Shown in pieces: positions 17,105 to 25,965 of a DNA stretch of 40,822 nt. The stretch lies in contig JAITJS010000123.1 in NCBI GenBank assembly GCA_031278815.1, forward strand, positions 1 through 40,822. The letters are read 5' to 3'. This DNA is from Treponema sp. (GTDB lineage: Bacteria > Spirochaetota > Spirochaetia > Treponematales > Breznakiellaceae). The stretch's first letter is position 1, and each line of letters begins with the position of its first letter. The position numbers were made by a program, and so were the translations under genes. The notes beneath the pieces are model-generated. The model was not told where the DNA came from and did not search any database. It saw nothing but the letters and a program-made list of their open reading frames with translations.

Positions 17105-19141
17105 ATGAAAAAAGTACAAAAATGGGTTCTTGTTACGGTTGTTTTTATCTTAAGGGTTTTAAGCGCCCTATCTGGAGAAGAAGCAGGGGATAACCCCTAT
17201 CGCTTGCTTCAGGAAGACCAGGGCCTTACCATTACCGGCACCAGGACTGAAAAGCGCCTGCAAGATACCCCGCAGCTTACCGAAATCATAAGCAAAGAAG
17301 AGATAGATGCTTCCGGGGCCGATTCGGTCCATGATGTGCTCTCAGAGTACGGGATCCTCTTTGCCAGTAACGGCATGGGCGATTACGTTGCCTTGCAAGG
17401 CTTGGGGGAAGGGCGCATACTCTACCTGGTAAACGGAAGGCGGATTGCCGGCAGGATCGCCCAGCGCTTAAACGGGGAGACCCTGCCCCTGGGTAACATA
17501 GAACGTATAGAAATTGTGCGGGGGCCCCAATCTGCCCTGTACGGTTCTGAAGGGATAGGGGGCGTCATCAACATTATCACCAAAGAACCGGAAGCGGCCT
17601 TTTCGTTTAAGGCCGCGCTTACAAACGCCTTTCATTTTGCCTATGATGATCCTGATACGGATGCTTCGCCTCAGCCTTTTGATGACCTTATGCCCTTTAG
17701 AACGCAACATGCCCTGGTCAACACGAATTTTAAGCTGGGCCCGCTGCTTAATACCCTCACCCTTACCGGCAATAGAGCTTCTTTCTACTACAATGAAGAT
17801 AAAAGCCGTTCCATCTTGCCCTTACAGTACCAGGGGAGCGCGGGATGGGAAACGGCCTTTTCGCCCCGCTCATGGCTCAACATAGGCGTCGGCGGTTCCT
17901 TTATGGGTATGCAAAGCGACGATAGAACCAGCGCCTCCGGTGATACTACCCGGTATCGCCACTCCCGTGCCGACGGGCATATACAGGCGGACGTATCCCT
18001 GGCAGACAACACCCAATTCCTCATCAATCTCTACGATAACTTTTACCAGCGGGATAAAGATGGCTATACTGCGCTTGATGCTGTTTGGCGGAGCGGAGAG
18101 AATTATGAAAACGAAAACCTTATTTCCCTTGAGGCCCAAGGGGTATGGAGCGCTTTTACGCACTGGACCTTATTGGGAGGCCTTGAAGTTGCCTATACCA
18201 GTATGGATAAATACAATTTTGATAATAATGGTTCTTCCCAGGTGGGGGTGGATAAAGAAGCGGTTTTTTTGCAAGCAGAACGCGCTGGAGCTACCTATTC
18301 GGTCATAGGGGGTATCCGGTTAGAGCGAAACGCCCAATTCGGCCTTTTCGCAGCCCCAAAAATTTCAGCCATGTATTATATACTCCCGGCCCTGCGTATT
18401 TTAGGCGGAGCAGGGATAGGCTACCGGGCTCCTTCATTCAGTGATCTGTATCAGATAACCGACTCGACCCGCTACATTATTTATCCCAATCCTGCTATGA
18501 AACCTGAGTATGCCCTTTCCTTTAACGCAGGAGCTGAGTTTGCCGGCCCTGCGTATTTTGCCCAGGTGCATTATTTCTACAGTGAGATGTTTGATGAGAT
18601 CCATTATTTTTACCGGGACACCCAAACGAATGAGCCTGTTTCTTTTGATACTGGGCAGGTTGAGCAAAATGAGGATAACAAGCCCATACGGTTTCGGGAT
18701 AACCTTTCCCGTTCCCGGCGCTTTGGGTTTGACGCGGAGGGACGGGTTCGTTTTGCCACGTATTTTTTCGTATCCGCCGGGGAGAGCTTTGTCTTTGCCT
18801 ATAATGTAAGCGACAAGGAGGTATTGCACGATACTCCGGCAAACACCGTGAAGTTCAAGGTGGGGTTTAGCAGCGAAAAGCTGAACAAGAACCCTATATA
18901 TACCTATCTGGGGGCACGGTTTATAACGCCCCTGGAAGACGGTTCAGAAGCGGACCGGCATCAGTTGATTTTGGATTATTTTTTTAATCTTCGTCTCGCC
19001 TCCCATTGGACGATTCATGTTTCAATTACCAATATAACTGGGGTGATCCATTACTATTATAGCAGAGAACAGAAGAAATGGACAGGGCACGGTGAAAAAG
19101 TCGGTCAAACCGTACAGCTAGGGGTAAGCTTTGAATGGTGA
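17105..19141 (+). CDS. btuB: TonB-dependent outer-membrane receptor, probable cobalamin/corrinoid receptor
   Basis: A 678-residue beta-barrel receptor. An N-terminal export signal (MKKVQKWVLVTVVFILRVLSALSG) precedes a TonB-box-like stretch (QGLTITGTR). The plug domain (about 45-165) has RILYLVNGRRIAGR, IERIEIVRGPQSALYGSEGI and GGVINIITK. The barrel follows and ends in an aromatic residue (GVSFEW), as outer-membrane proteins do. Placement directly behind a cobalamin riboswitch and ahead of corrin genes makes a corrinoid substrate very likely; the exact ligand is not shown. GGAGG lies nine bases before the ATG, within the riboswitch hairpin. TonB/ExbB/ExbD are not in the window. Confidence 0.9.
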   Translation: MKKVQKWVLVTVVFILRVLSALSGEEAGDNPYRLLQEDQGLTITGTRTEKRLQDTPQLTEIISKEEIDASGADSVHDVLSEYGILFASNGMGDYVALQGLGEGRILYLVNGRRIAGRIAQRLNGETLPLGNIERIEIVRGPQSALYGSEGIGGVINIITKEPEAAFSFKAALTNAFHFAYDDPDTDASPQPFDDLMPFRTQHALVNTNFKLGPLLNTLTLTGNRASFYYNEDKSRSILPLQYQGSAGWETAFSPRSWLNIGVGGSFMGMQSDDRTSASGDTTRYRHSRADGHIQADVSLADNTQFLINLYDNFYQRDKDGYTALDAVWRSGENYENENLISLEAQGVWSAFTHWTLLGGLEVAYTSMDKYNFDNNGSSQVGVDKEAVFLQAERAGATYSVIGGIRLERNAQFGLFAAPKISAMYYILPALRILGGAGIGYRAPSFSDLYQITDSTRYIIYPNPAMKPEYALSFNAGAEFAGPAYFAQVHYFYSEMFDEIHYFYRDTQTNEPVSFDTGQVEQNEDNKPIRFRDNLSRSRRFGFDAEGRVRFATYFFVSAGESFVFAYNVSDKEVLHDTPANTVKFKVGFSSEKLNKNPIYTYLGARFITPLEDGSEADRHQLILDYFFNLRLASHWTIHVSITNITGVIHYYYSREQKKWTGHGEKVGQTVQLGVSFEW

Positions 19142-20306
19142 AGCGCAAACATTACACCGCTTGGTAAACGGGCGCTTGCTGCGGCGGGGTTACACCACCG
19201 GAACCTGTGCGGCTGCTGCGGCAGGGGCTGCGGCATGGATGCTGTTGCATCAATCCCCCTGTGGGACATGGCAGTTTACGACACAAAAAGGCATTGCCCT
19301 TACCCTTGCTATAGTGGACGCTTCTTTTTCTGCTCATACTGCTTCGTGCGGGGTCCGCAAAGACGCTGGGGATGATCCGGATGTTACGAACGGTATGGTG
19401 GTGTATGCCACGGTGTGCAAGACCGGCAAAGCTGGTATCTTTATTGAGGGCGGCCAAGGCGTGGGACGGGTAACCAAACCTGGGCTTGACCAGCCCGTAG
19501 GGGAAGCGGCTATTAATGCAGGCCCTCGCAAGATGATACAACGGGAATGTCAATCGGTTTGTGCTGATTGGGCTTACCACGGGGGCCTTCTGGTAACTAT
19601 CAGCATTCCTGGGGGAGCGGATCTAGCGGCCCGTACCTTCAACCCCCGGGTGGGGATCATCGGGGGTATTTCTGTACTGGGGACCAGCGGTATTGTGGAG
19701 CCCATGAGCGAAAAGGCCTATGCAGACACAATCCGAGTGGAACTCAATCAAATTCGTAGCGCCGATACACAGCATAAAAGGGAGGTGATCTTCACCATTG
19801 GTAATATGGGAGAGACCTTTGTGCGTGATACCTTGGGACTTTCCCTGTACCCCCGCGTTAAATGCTCGAATTTTATTGGAGAAGCCCTTGCTTCAGCAGC
19901 AGAGCTTAGTTTCAAACGGATACTGCTGGTTGGGCATATCGGAAAGCTCGTTAAGCTGGGCATGGGTATAGTCAATACCCATTCATCCCACGGAGACGCA
20001 CGGATTGAAACCTTGATCTGCTGTGCCCTTGAAGCCGACGCTTCCCTTGCCTTGCTCCATGCTATACAAGATTGTGTTACTACTGATGCGGCGCTTGATG
20101 TCTTGCGCCGGGGCTCGCTATTGCCACAGACCATGCACATACTGGGTAAACGCATTGATGCTACGCTCAGGCGCCGCCTCCCCCCTGAAATGGAAAGTGC
20201 CTTTATCTGTTTTGATAAAAAGCTCTCCCTCCCTGATAGACAGGGAGAAATCATTTGCCAAAGCCCTCATGCGGATACGCTGGTGGAGGTTTTTAAACAT
20301 GGGTGA
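19131..20306 (+). CDS. cbiD: Cobalt-precorrin-5B C1-methyltransferase CbiD
   Basis: CbiD methylates C-1 of the corrin ring in the anaerobic cobalamin route after loss of the C-20 fragment. The 391-residue protein has the family's N-terminal signature LRRGYTTGTCAAAA (residues about 16-30), the central PGGADLAARTFNPRVGIIGG and GTSGIVEPMSEKA segments, and the VGHIGKLVKLGMG segment. The start is a TTG at 19131, overlapping the receptor gene by 11 bases with an AGGGG five bases upstream. CbiD is diagnostic for the anaerobic (early cobalt) route. Confidence 0.93.
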   Translation: MNGEAQTLHRLVNGRLLRRGYTTGTCAAAAAGAAAWMLLHQSPCGTWQFTTQKGIALTLAIVDASFSAHTASCGVRKDAGDDPDVTNGMVVYATVCKTGKAGIFIEGGQGVGRVTKPGLDQPVGEAAINAGPRKMIQRECQSVCADWAYHGGLLVTISIPGGADLAARTFNPRVGIIGGISVLGTSGIVEPMSEKAYADTIRVELNQIRSADTQHKREVIFTIGNMGETFVRDTLGLSLYPRVKCSNFIGEALASAAELSFKRILLVGHIGKLVKLGMGIVNTHSSHGDARIETLICCALEADASLALLHAIQDCVTTDAALDVLRRGSLLPQTMHILGKRIDATLRRRLPPEMESAFICFDKKLSLPDRQGEIICQSPHADTLVEVFKHG

Positions 20307-21096
20307 AGTTCACTTTGTTGGAGCCGGCCCTGGAGCAGTGGATCTTATTACGCTGCGGGGTAAAATGCTGCTTGAAAGAGCTGATGTGATTATCTATACC
20401 GGCTCACTGGTCAACCCTTTGATCCTTGATGTTGCCAAAGAAACCTGTGTTACCCATAATAGCGCCTACCTTACGCTGGATGAAGTGATTACGCTTATGG
20501 TGGAAGCGGTGAATCGGGGCTTTGAAGTGGTCCGGCTTCATACCGGGGATCCCAGTCTCTACGGGGCCATACGGGAACAGATTGACCGTCTCAACAGGCT
20601 TGGCATTGCTTGGGATATTTGTCCGGGAGTGTCAAGTTTCTGCGCCGCCGCCGCCGCCCTGGGGGTGGAATTAACCCTTCCTTCAGTAAGCCAATCGGTC
20701 ATCATCACCAGATACCAAGGTCGGACCGAGGTGCCTGCTGCAGAGTCCCTTGCCTCCCTTGCGGTACATGGGGCCACTATGGTGTTTTTTTTAAGCGCCG
20801 GAATGGTAGATACCATTACCGCGGATCTTATATCCTCTGGAAGCTATTCGGCGGATACCCCCGCAGCGATTGTTTATAAGGTAACTTGGGCAGAGCAAAA
20901 AGTGGTCCGCGGTACCGTGGGAACTTTGAACGAAATGGCCCAGGCTGCGGGCATTACAAAGACAGCTCTGGTGGTGGTGGGTAAGGTCTTAGGTACCGAG
21001 TATGAGCTTTCCCGGCTGTATGCCCCTGATTTCTCTACAGCATACCGTCAAGGGTCTTCGGTTCCAAGGGCGGATACTGAAAAAGGGGACTTATGA
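20299..21096 (+). CDS. cbiF: Cobalt-precorrin-4 C11-methyltransferase
   Basis: CbiF (CobM in the aerobic route) adds the C-11 methyl group using S-adenosylmethionine. The 265-residue protein begins MGEVHFVGAGPGAVDLITL, the usual tetrapyrrole methylase start, followed by RADVIIYTGSLVNP, RLHTGDPSLYGAI and CPGVSSFCAAAAALG. The ATG at 20299 overlaps cbiD by eight bases. The same frame stays open for 92 codons upstream, but those residues are cbiD read in another frame. Confidence 0.94.
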   Translation: MGEVHFVGAGPGAVDLITLRGKMLLERADVIIYTGSLVNPLILDVAKETCVTHNSAYLTLDEVITLMVEAVNRGFEVVRLHTGDPSLYGAIREQIDRLNRLGIAWDICPGVSSFCAAAAALGVELTLPSVSQSVIITRYQGRTEVPAAESLASLAVHGATMVFFLSAGMVDTITADLISSGSYSADTPAAIVYKVTWAEQKVVRGTVGTLNEMAQAAGITKTALVVVGKVLGTEYELSRLYAPDFSTAYRQGSSVPRADTEKGDL

Positions 21097-21902
21097 AAGT
21101 TGCCCTGATTGCCGTATCAAAACAGGGAGCCGCTCTGGCCGCGGACTTACAAGCGCGTTTACTGGATTCAACTGTTTATAGCTACGCAGCCTATGCCTTA
21201 CCGGCGCACAGACCTTTTGAAAAATTAAGTTGTATTATCCAGGATTTATGGGAAAACTACGAAGGGCTGGTGTTTTTGTGTGCCGCAGGAATTGCCCTTC
21301 GCACCATCGCCCCCTTCATTACCTCCAAGTACCGCGACCCTGCAGTGGTCATGTGTCCTGAAACCGGTTCTTTTGCCGTTTCCCTGCTTTCAGGGCACGA
21401 AGGAGGAGCAAATGCTTTAGCCCAAAGCATAGCCGGATATATTGATGCCATCCCGGTAATAAGTACCGGAAGTGAAGCATCCCCGCGCATTATACCGCGT
21501 AACCTGGTACTTGGAATCGGCTGTAAGCGCGGTACCGAAAGCAGCCGAATCAAGGTAGCGGTAGAAGCGGTCTTTAAAAACCATGCGCTCTCGTCTTTGC
21601 GGATACAGAGCATCTGTACTATTGATATAAAAAAGAACGAACCGGGATTAATCTGCTTTGCTGAAGATTGTGGACTGCCTCTCTATTTTTTTACCGCCCA
21701 AGAACTGAACGCCCTCTGTGGTAATTTCAGCGCGTCTGATTTTGTGCGGGAAATAACCGGTACGGATACTGTCTGTGAACGGGCAGCCCTTGCCGGATGC
21801 AGCGTCAGCCTTAGGGGTATGAGTAGGGGGAAATTAATCGTTCAAAAAACTAGGCTGGATGGCGTTACCGTGGCGGTAGCAGAAAGAGCGATCAATGCAT
21901 AG
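21093..21902 (+). CDS. cbiG: Cobalt-precorrin-5A hydrolase CbiG, lacking the central domain
   Basis: CbiG opens the delta-lactone and releases the C-20 carbon as acetaldehyde in the anaerobic route. At 269 residues it is much shorter than the usual 330-360. The N-terminal domain is intact (LVFLCAAGIALRTIAPF, GSFAVSLLSGHEGGANALA), and the C-terminal domain begins at LVLGIGCKRGT. The central domain that normally lies between them, roughly 70-90 residues, is missing: VISTGSEA is followed almost directly by RNLVLGIG. The gene is in frame and overlaps both neighbours, so this looks like a real domain loss, not decay. Confidence 0.88.
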   Translation: MKVALIAVSKQGAALAADLQARLLDSTVYSYAAYALPAHRPFEKLSCIIQDLWENYEGLVFLCAAGIALRTIAPFITSKYRDPAVVMCPETGSFAVSLLSGHEGGANALAQSIAGYIDAIPVISTGSEASPRIIPRNLVLGIGCKRGTESSRIKVAVEAVFKNHALSSLRIQSICTIDIKKNEPGLICFAEDCGLPLYFFTAQELNALCGNFSASDFVREITGTDTVCERAALAGCSVSLRGMSRGKLIVQKTRLDGVTVAVAERAINA

Positions 21903-22626
21903 ACTCATGGTTGTCGGTATAGGACCGGGCAATGCGGTGAATATGACGGAAGCATGCCGTAATGCCCTTCTTGGTGCGGATGCTATCTTTGGTTATACCC
22001 CATACCTACAATTGCTCAAACCCTTGTTCCCCCATAAAACGTTTTTTGGAACAGGCATGAAAGGTGAAGTAGCCCGTTGCCGTGCAGCTTTGGGTCTTGC
22101 CGCAGAAGGCAAGGTCGTCTCTCTTGTTTCCAGCGGTGATGCGGGGATTTATGGTATGGCCTCTTTAGTTTATGAACTGTCCCCTGAATTCCCTTCCGTA
22201 ACCATTGAAGTAGTTCCCGGCATTACCGCTGCCATAAGCGGGGCTGCCCTGCTGGGATCACCACTGGGACACGATTTTGCGGTAATCAGTCTTTCGGATC
22301 TGCTTACTTCCTGGGACCTGATTGAAAAAAGACTCAGGGCCGTAGCAGCAGGGGACCTGGCAATCTGTATTTACAATCCTGCCAGTCACGGCAGAAGAGA
22401 CCACCTCAAACGGGCTTGTGATATATTACTTGAAATCCTGCCTCCTGACCGGGTTTGTGCCCTTGTTCGCAACATCGGACGTACCGAAGAAACCTATGCC
22501 CTTACAACCCTTGGAGCATTACGCACCAGGCAAGTCGATATGCTCACTACGGTCTTCATCGGTAATGCCAAGACACGGGTACTTAACGGTAAAATGATAA
22601 CACCCCGAGGTTACCGCCATGCATAG
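21895..22626 (+). CDS. cbiH: Cobalt-precorrin-3 C17-methyltransferase
   Basis: CbiH (CobJ homologue) methylates C-17 and contracts the ring in the anaerobic route. The 243-residue protein is a tetrapyrrole methylase: VVGIGPGNAVNMTEA at the N-terminus, VSSGDAGIYGMASLVYE, VVPGITAAISGAALLGSPLGHDF and YNPASHGRRDHL, all typical of the CobJ/CbiH group. It overlaps cbiG and cbiJ by eight bases each. Confidence 0.93.
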   Translation: MHRLMVVGIGPGNAVNMTEACRNALLGADAIFGYTPYLQLLKPLFPHKTFFGTGMKGEVARCRAALGLAAEGKVVSLVSSGDAGIYGMASLVYELSPEFPSVTIEVVPGITAAISGAALLGSPLGHDFAVISLSDLLTSWDLIEKRLRAVAAGDLAICIYNPASHGRRDHLKRACDILLEILPPDRVCALVRNIGRTEETYALTTLGALRTRQVDMLTTVFIGNAKTRVLNGKMITPRGYRHA

Positions 22627-23371
22627 ACTCATCATTTTTGGTGGAACCACTGAAGGACGCAGAATATGCCAATGGTGTACGAAACAGGGCATTGATTTTC
22701 TTTACTGCACCGCTACGGATCTGGGAGTTGAGCAACTCGATACGAATCGGGTGCGGGTAGGTCGCATTAAAGTTAAGGAAATGCGGGAGTTCTTAAAAGA
22801 AGAAGCCCCTGAACTGGTGATCGATGCCACACATCCTTACGCCGATAAAGTGAGCGCCCATATTGCTGCGGCTTGTTCTGCCGAAGGGATTGAGCGCTTG
22901 AGTGTGTTACGCCAGGCTTCTGATACATCCGGTTGTGAAATTTTCTTAAATGAAGATAGTCTTATTGCGTGGCTTACCAGCAAGAGCGGTGTCATTTTTT
23001 CTGCTACCGGGGTAAAAGAAGCGGCCCTGTTTACCCGTTTACCCGATTTTAAGGAACGGGTCTGGTTTAGACTGCTGCCTACGCTTGAAGGGCTCAAAAC
23101 CTGCCTTGAGGCGGGTTATCCCCGGGAACATCTGATTCTCATGTGGGGGCCCTTTTCAGATGAATTAAACAAGGCCATGTTTGCTGCGGTAGGCGCTTCA
23201 ATTTTGGTTACCAAAGATTCAGGGCACGAAGGAGGATTCCCCCAGAAGAAAAAAGCAGCCTTAGAACGGGGAATGCAAATCGCCGTAATGCAACGTCCTT
23301 TACAAGAGACCGGCTTTTCCTGTAATGAGGCAATTTTGGAAATTGAGAAAAAATTGGGACTCAGGCTATGA
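22619..23371 (+). CDS. cbiJ: Cobalt-precorrin-6A reductase
   Basis: CbiJ (CobK in the aerobic route) reduces the precorrin-6A macrocycle with a nicotinamide cofactor. The 250-residue protein has the family features IIFGGTTEGRRICQW near the N-terminus, ELVIDATHPYADKVSAHI, and the C-terminal VTKDSGHEGGFPQKKKAAL. It overlaps cbiH (eight bases) and the next gene (four bases, ATGA). Confidence 0.92.
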   Translation: MHRLIIFGGTTEGRRICQWCTKQGIDFLYCTATDLGVEQLDTNRVRVGRIKVKEMREFLKEEAPELVIDATHPYADKVSAHIAAACSAEGIERLSVLRQASDTSGCEIFLNEDSLIAWLTSKSGVIFSATGVKEAALFTRLPDFKERVWFRLLPTLEGLKTCLEAGYPREHLILMWGPFSDELNKAMFAAVGASILVTKDSGHEGGFPQKKKAALERGMQIAVMQRPLQETGFSCNEAILEIEKKLGLRL

Positions 23372-24564
23372 AAAAGATTATGATAATCGGTACTGGTCTT
23401 GGGCCAGATACGATTACTGCTGCAGGATGGAAGGCTCTTGATGAGGCGGAAGTCTGGTTCGGCTCTGAACGGTTGCTGGAATTATTCAAAAGTGCGGTGA
23501 AGCAAGAGAAGATTACCCTTCCCTTTTATACGAAAGACCGGATTATACAGAAGATAGATCAAAGTAACGCGCAGCAATTTGCGGTCCTGGTTTCCGGGGA
23601 TCCTGGTTTTTACAGCGCTGCCCACGAGCTTTACCCGGCCTTGTCTAAACTACAGGATTGTTCGGTTGCAATAATTCCGGGTATTTCTACGGCAAGCGCT
23701 TTTTTTGCACGCCTTGGTTTGCCCTGGCAAGATGCCTGTCTTTTCAGCGCCCACGGCCGGGACATCACCGGACTGGTTTCATTGGTAAGGCGGAATAGAA
23801 GGGTCTTTTGTATTACCGGAGGCAATACAAAAGACATAAGCGCCGTACTTGAAGATGCCGGATTTTCGTCCCTGGAGGTTTATGTGGGTGAGAATCTGGG
23901 ATTGGAACATGAGCGGGTTTCTCTCACGAACGTCAAAAAGCTTAGTTCCTTATGTCTTTCCTCCTTATCGGTGCTGGTTTTTGAAAACAAGCATCCTGAT
24001 GACCGGATTCGTTTCGGTATAGAGGATGAAGCCTTCAGCCGCCTAGAGGGTATACCCATGACCAAGGCAGCGGTGCGTGCAGTAGCGCTTGCAAAACTGG
24101 AACTAAGATCCGAAGATACCTGCTATGATATAGGCGCTGGGACCGGTTCTGTTTCGGTGGAAATGGCGTTGGCAGCCCATAAAGGACAGGTGTTTGCCAT
24201 TGAAAAGAACCCCGAAGCCTTACCGCTTATCCATAAAAACCGTAAACAATTCAACCTTGGAAATGTTATGGTTATTGGAGGGGAGGCCCCTGGCGCTTTG
24301 GCAAAGATACCGAATCCTGATGCTGTTTTTATTGGAGGAAGCAAGGGAAACATACAAGAAATTATCCAATGGGTAACTAAAAAAAATCCTGAAGTCCGCA
24401 TGGTCATTACGGCTATAACCATAGAAACTGTGCAAAGGGTCTTATCCTACCTGCCGGTGGAATTGATACAAGTTGCAGTAGCACGTTCAAAAAAAGCGGG
24501 ATCCCAGCATCTTTTAATAGCGCAGAATCCTGTTTTTATCATGTCGGTACAAGGGGGACGGTAA
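23368..24564 (+). CDS. cbiET: Fused cobalt-precorrin-7 C5-methyltransferase / C15-methyltransferase (decarboxylating)
   Basis: A 398-residue bifunctional enzyme. Residues 1 to about 200 are the CbiE tetrapyrrole methylase (MIIGTGLGPDTITAAGWKAL, LVSGDPGFYSAA, IPGISTASAFFARLGLPW). Residues about 215-398 are the CbiT class I methyltransferase (YDIGAGTGSVSVEMALAAH, VFAIEKNPEALPLIHKNRKQF, PDAVFIGGSKGNI). Together they methylate C-5 and C-15 and decarboxylate the C-12 side chain. The fusion is the same arrangement as CobL of the aerobic route, while the neighbouring cbiD and cbiG mark this pathway as anaerobic. Confidence 0.93.
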   Translation: MKKIMIIGTGLGPDTITAAGWKALDEAEVWFGSERLLELFKSAVKQEKITLPFYTKDRIIQKIDQSNAQQFAVLVSGDPGFYSAAHELYPALSKLQDCSVAIIPGISTASAFFARLGLPWQDACLFSAHGRDITGLVSLVRRNRRVFCITGGNTKDISAVLEDAGFSSLEVYVGENLGLEHERVSLTNVKKLSSLCLSSLSVLVFENKHPDDRIRFGIEDEAFSRLEGIPMTKAAVRAVALAKLELRSEDTCYDIGAGTGSVSVEMALAAHKGQVFAIEKNPEALPLIHKNRKQFNLGNVMVIGGEAPGALAKIPNPDAVFIGGSKGNIQEIIQWVTKKNPEVRMVITAITIETVQRVLSYLPVELIQVAVARSKKAGSQHLLIAQNPVFIMSVQGGR

Positions 24565-24570
24565 CCATAC

Positions 24571-25965
24571 ATGGGGAAGAGCATGGAGACAGAACACCAG
24601 GGTATGGCCCGTATGTTAATCACCGGAACCCATACGGGTTGCGGAAAAACCACCGTAAGTTGTGCCTTGCTGTGGGCATTCAAAGCGCGAGGTGTGCATA
24701 TTACGGCTTTTAAATGCGGACCTGATTATATTGACCCCATGTTTCACCGCTCGGTAACAGGAGTGCGGGCTTACAACCTAGACCCCTTCTTTGTGCAAGG
24801 TGAGGCTTTAAGGGTATATTTTGCCACGAAAATGCAGCGCAGGGGTCCTCTTGAAAACCCGTCCCTGGCAGTGTTGGAAGGCGCTATGGGGTATTATGAC
24901 GGTATCGGCGCAAGCTGCCAAGCCTCATCTTACGAGGTTGCCCGGATTACGGAAACGCCGGTCATTCTGGTGGTGGATATGCGTAGGTTAGGTAATTCTG
25001 CGTTTGCCTTGATTGAAGGTTTTGTGCATTACAAAGCAGATAACGGTATAGGCGGGATCATCTGTAACGGAATGAACAAAACCCGTTACCTGCAATTTAA
25101 GGTGGAACTGGAAAAACAGCAGGTACCCGTCTTTGGCTACCTTCCCCATAACCCAGCATGGCAGATAGAAAGCCGTCATCTTGGACTTACGACTACAACA
25201 GACATTCCGTTTTTACAAGAAAAACTTGCGGCTTTAGGCAAGCAGGCTGCGGAAACCATTGATGTAGAGGGTTTACTGGAATTGGCGAGGAGGGCGCCGG
25301 ATGTATCCAAGGGATCGGTACAAGGAGTAAGCAAAGTAACCGGCCCTAGGGTACGGCTTGCCGTTGCTTCTGATGAGAGTTTCTGTTTTCTGTATCATGA
25401 GAACCTTGAATTACTGGAAGACTTAGGCTGTGACCTGGCATTTTTTAGCCCTATGCGTGATACCAAGCTGCCGGAAGGTTCCTGCGGACTATTACTCTGT
25501 GGGGGATACCCGGAACTGTATGCACGTACATTAACCCAAAATGTCAGTATGCGCAGGGCAGTGCACAAGGCGATCTCAGGGCTTTTACCTACGATTGCCG
25601 AGTGCGGTGGTTTTTTGTATTTACATACCATGCTTGATGGACTGCCCATGGTCGGCGTGCTTGAAGCCCAGGCATTCAAGACAAAACAACTACAGCGTTT
25701 TGGGTATGTAACGTTACGGGCAGAAAAAGATACGCTCCTCTGTAAGGCAGGGGATTCCATAGGGGCCCATGAATTTCATTATTGGGAGAGTACGGACCCC
25801 GGCGGTGATTTTACCGCAAGCAAAAGCAGCGGAATCACGTACCCCTGTATTCATGCAAGTGACAGTCTTTATATGGGTTTTCCCCATCTCTATTTTCCGG
25901 CCAATCCTGATTTTGCCAAGGGTTTTGTTCAGAAAATGCAAGCATATCAAAAGGGGCAGGTATGA
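24571..25965 (+). CDS. cbiA: Cobyrinic acid a,c-diamide synthase
   Basis: CbiA (CobB) amidates the a and c side chains using glutamine and ATP. The 464-residue protein has the P-loop GTHTGCGKTTVSCALLWAF, KCGPDYIDPMFHR, the middle segment LEGAMGYYDG, and a C-terminal glutamine amidotransferase domain with LLCGGYPELYARTL and the nucleophile Cys in TIAECGGFLYL. Its start is six bases after cbiET, the first small gap in the run of overlapping genes; later in-frame ATGs are possible starts, since the P-loop begins only at residue 17. Confidence 0.93.
   Translation: MGKSMETEHQGMARMLITGTHTGCGKTTVSCALLWAFKARGVHITAFKCGPDYIDPMFHRSVTGVRAYNLDPFFVQGEALRVYFATKMQRRGPLENPSLAVLEGAMGYYDGIGASCQASSYEVARITETPVILVVDMRRLGNSAFALIEGFVHYKADNGIGGIICNGMNKTRYLQFKVELEKQQVPVFGYLPHNPAWQIESRHLGLTTTTDIPFLQEKLAALGKQAAETIDVEGLLELARRAPDVSKGSVQGVSKVTGPRVRLAVASDESFCFLYHENLELLEDLGCDLAFFSPMRDTKLPEGSCGLLLCGGYPELYARTLTQNVSMRRAVHKAISGLLPTIAECGGFLYLHTMLDGLPMVGVLEAQAFKTKQLQRFGYVTLRAEKDTLLCKAGDSIGAHEFHYWESTDPGGDFTASKSSGITYPCIHASDSLYMGFPHLYFPANPDFAKGFVQKMQAYQKGQV

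Noticed and set aside
20023-20298. N-terminal 92-codon extension of cbiF
   Set aside because: The extension is cbiD read in another frame. The conserved cbiF start is the ATG at 20299.
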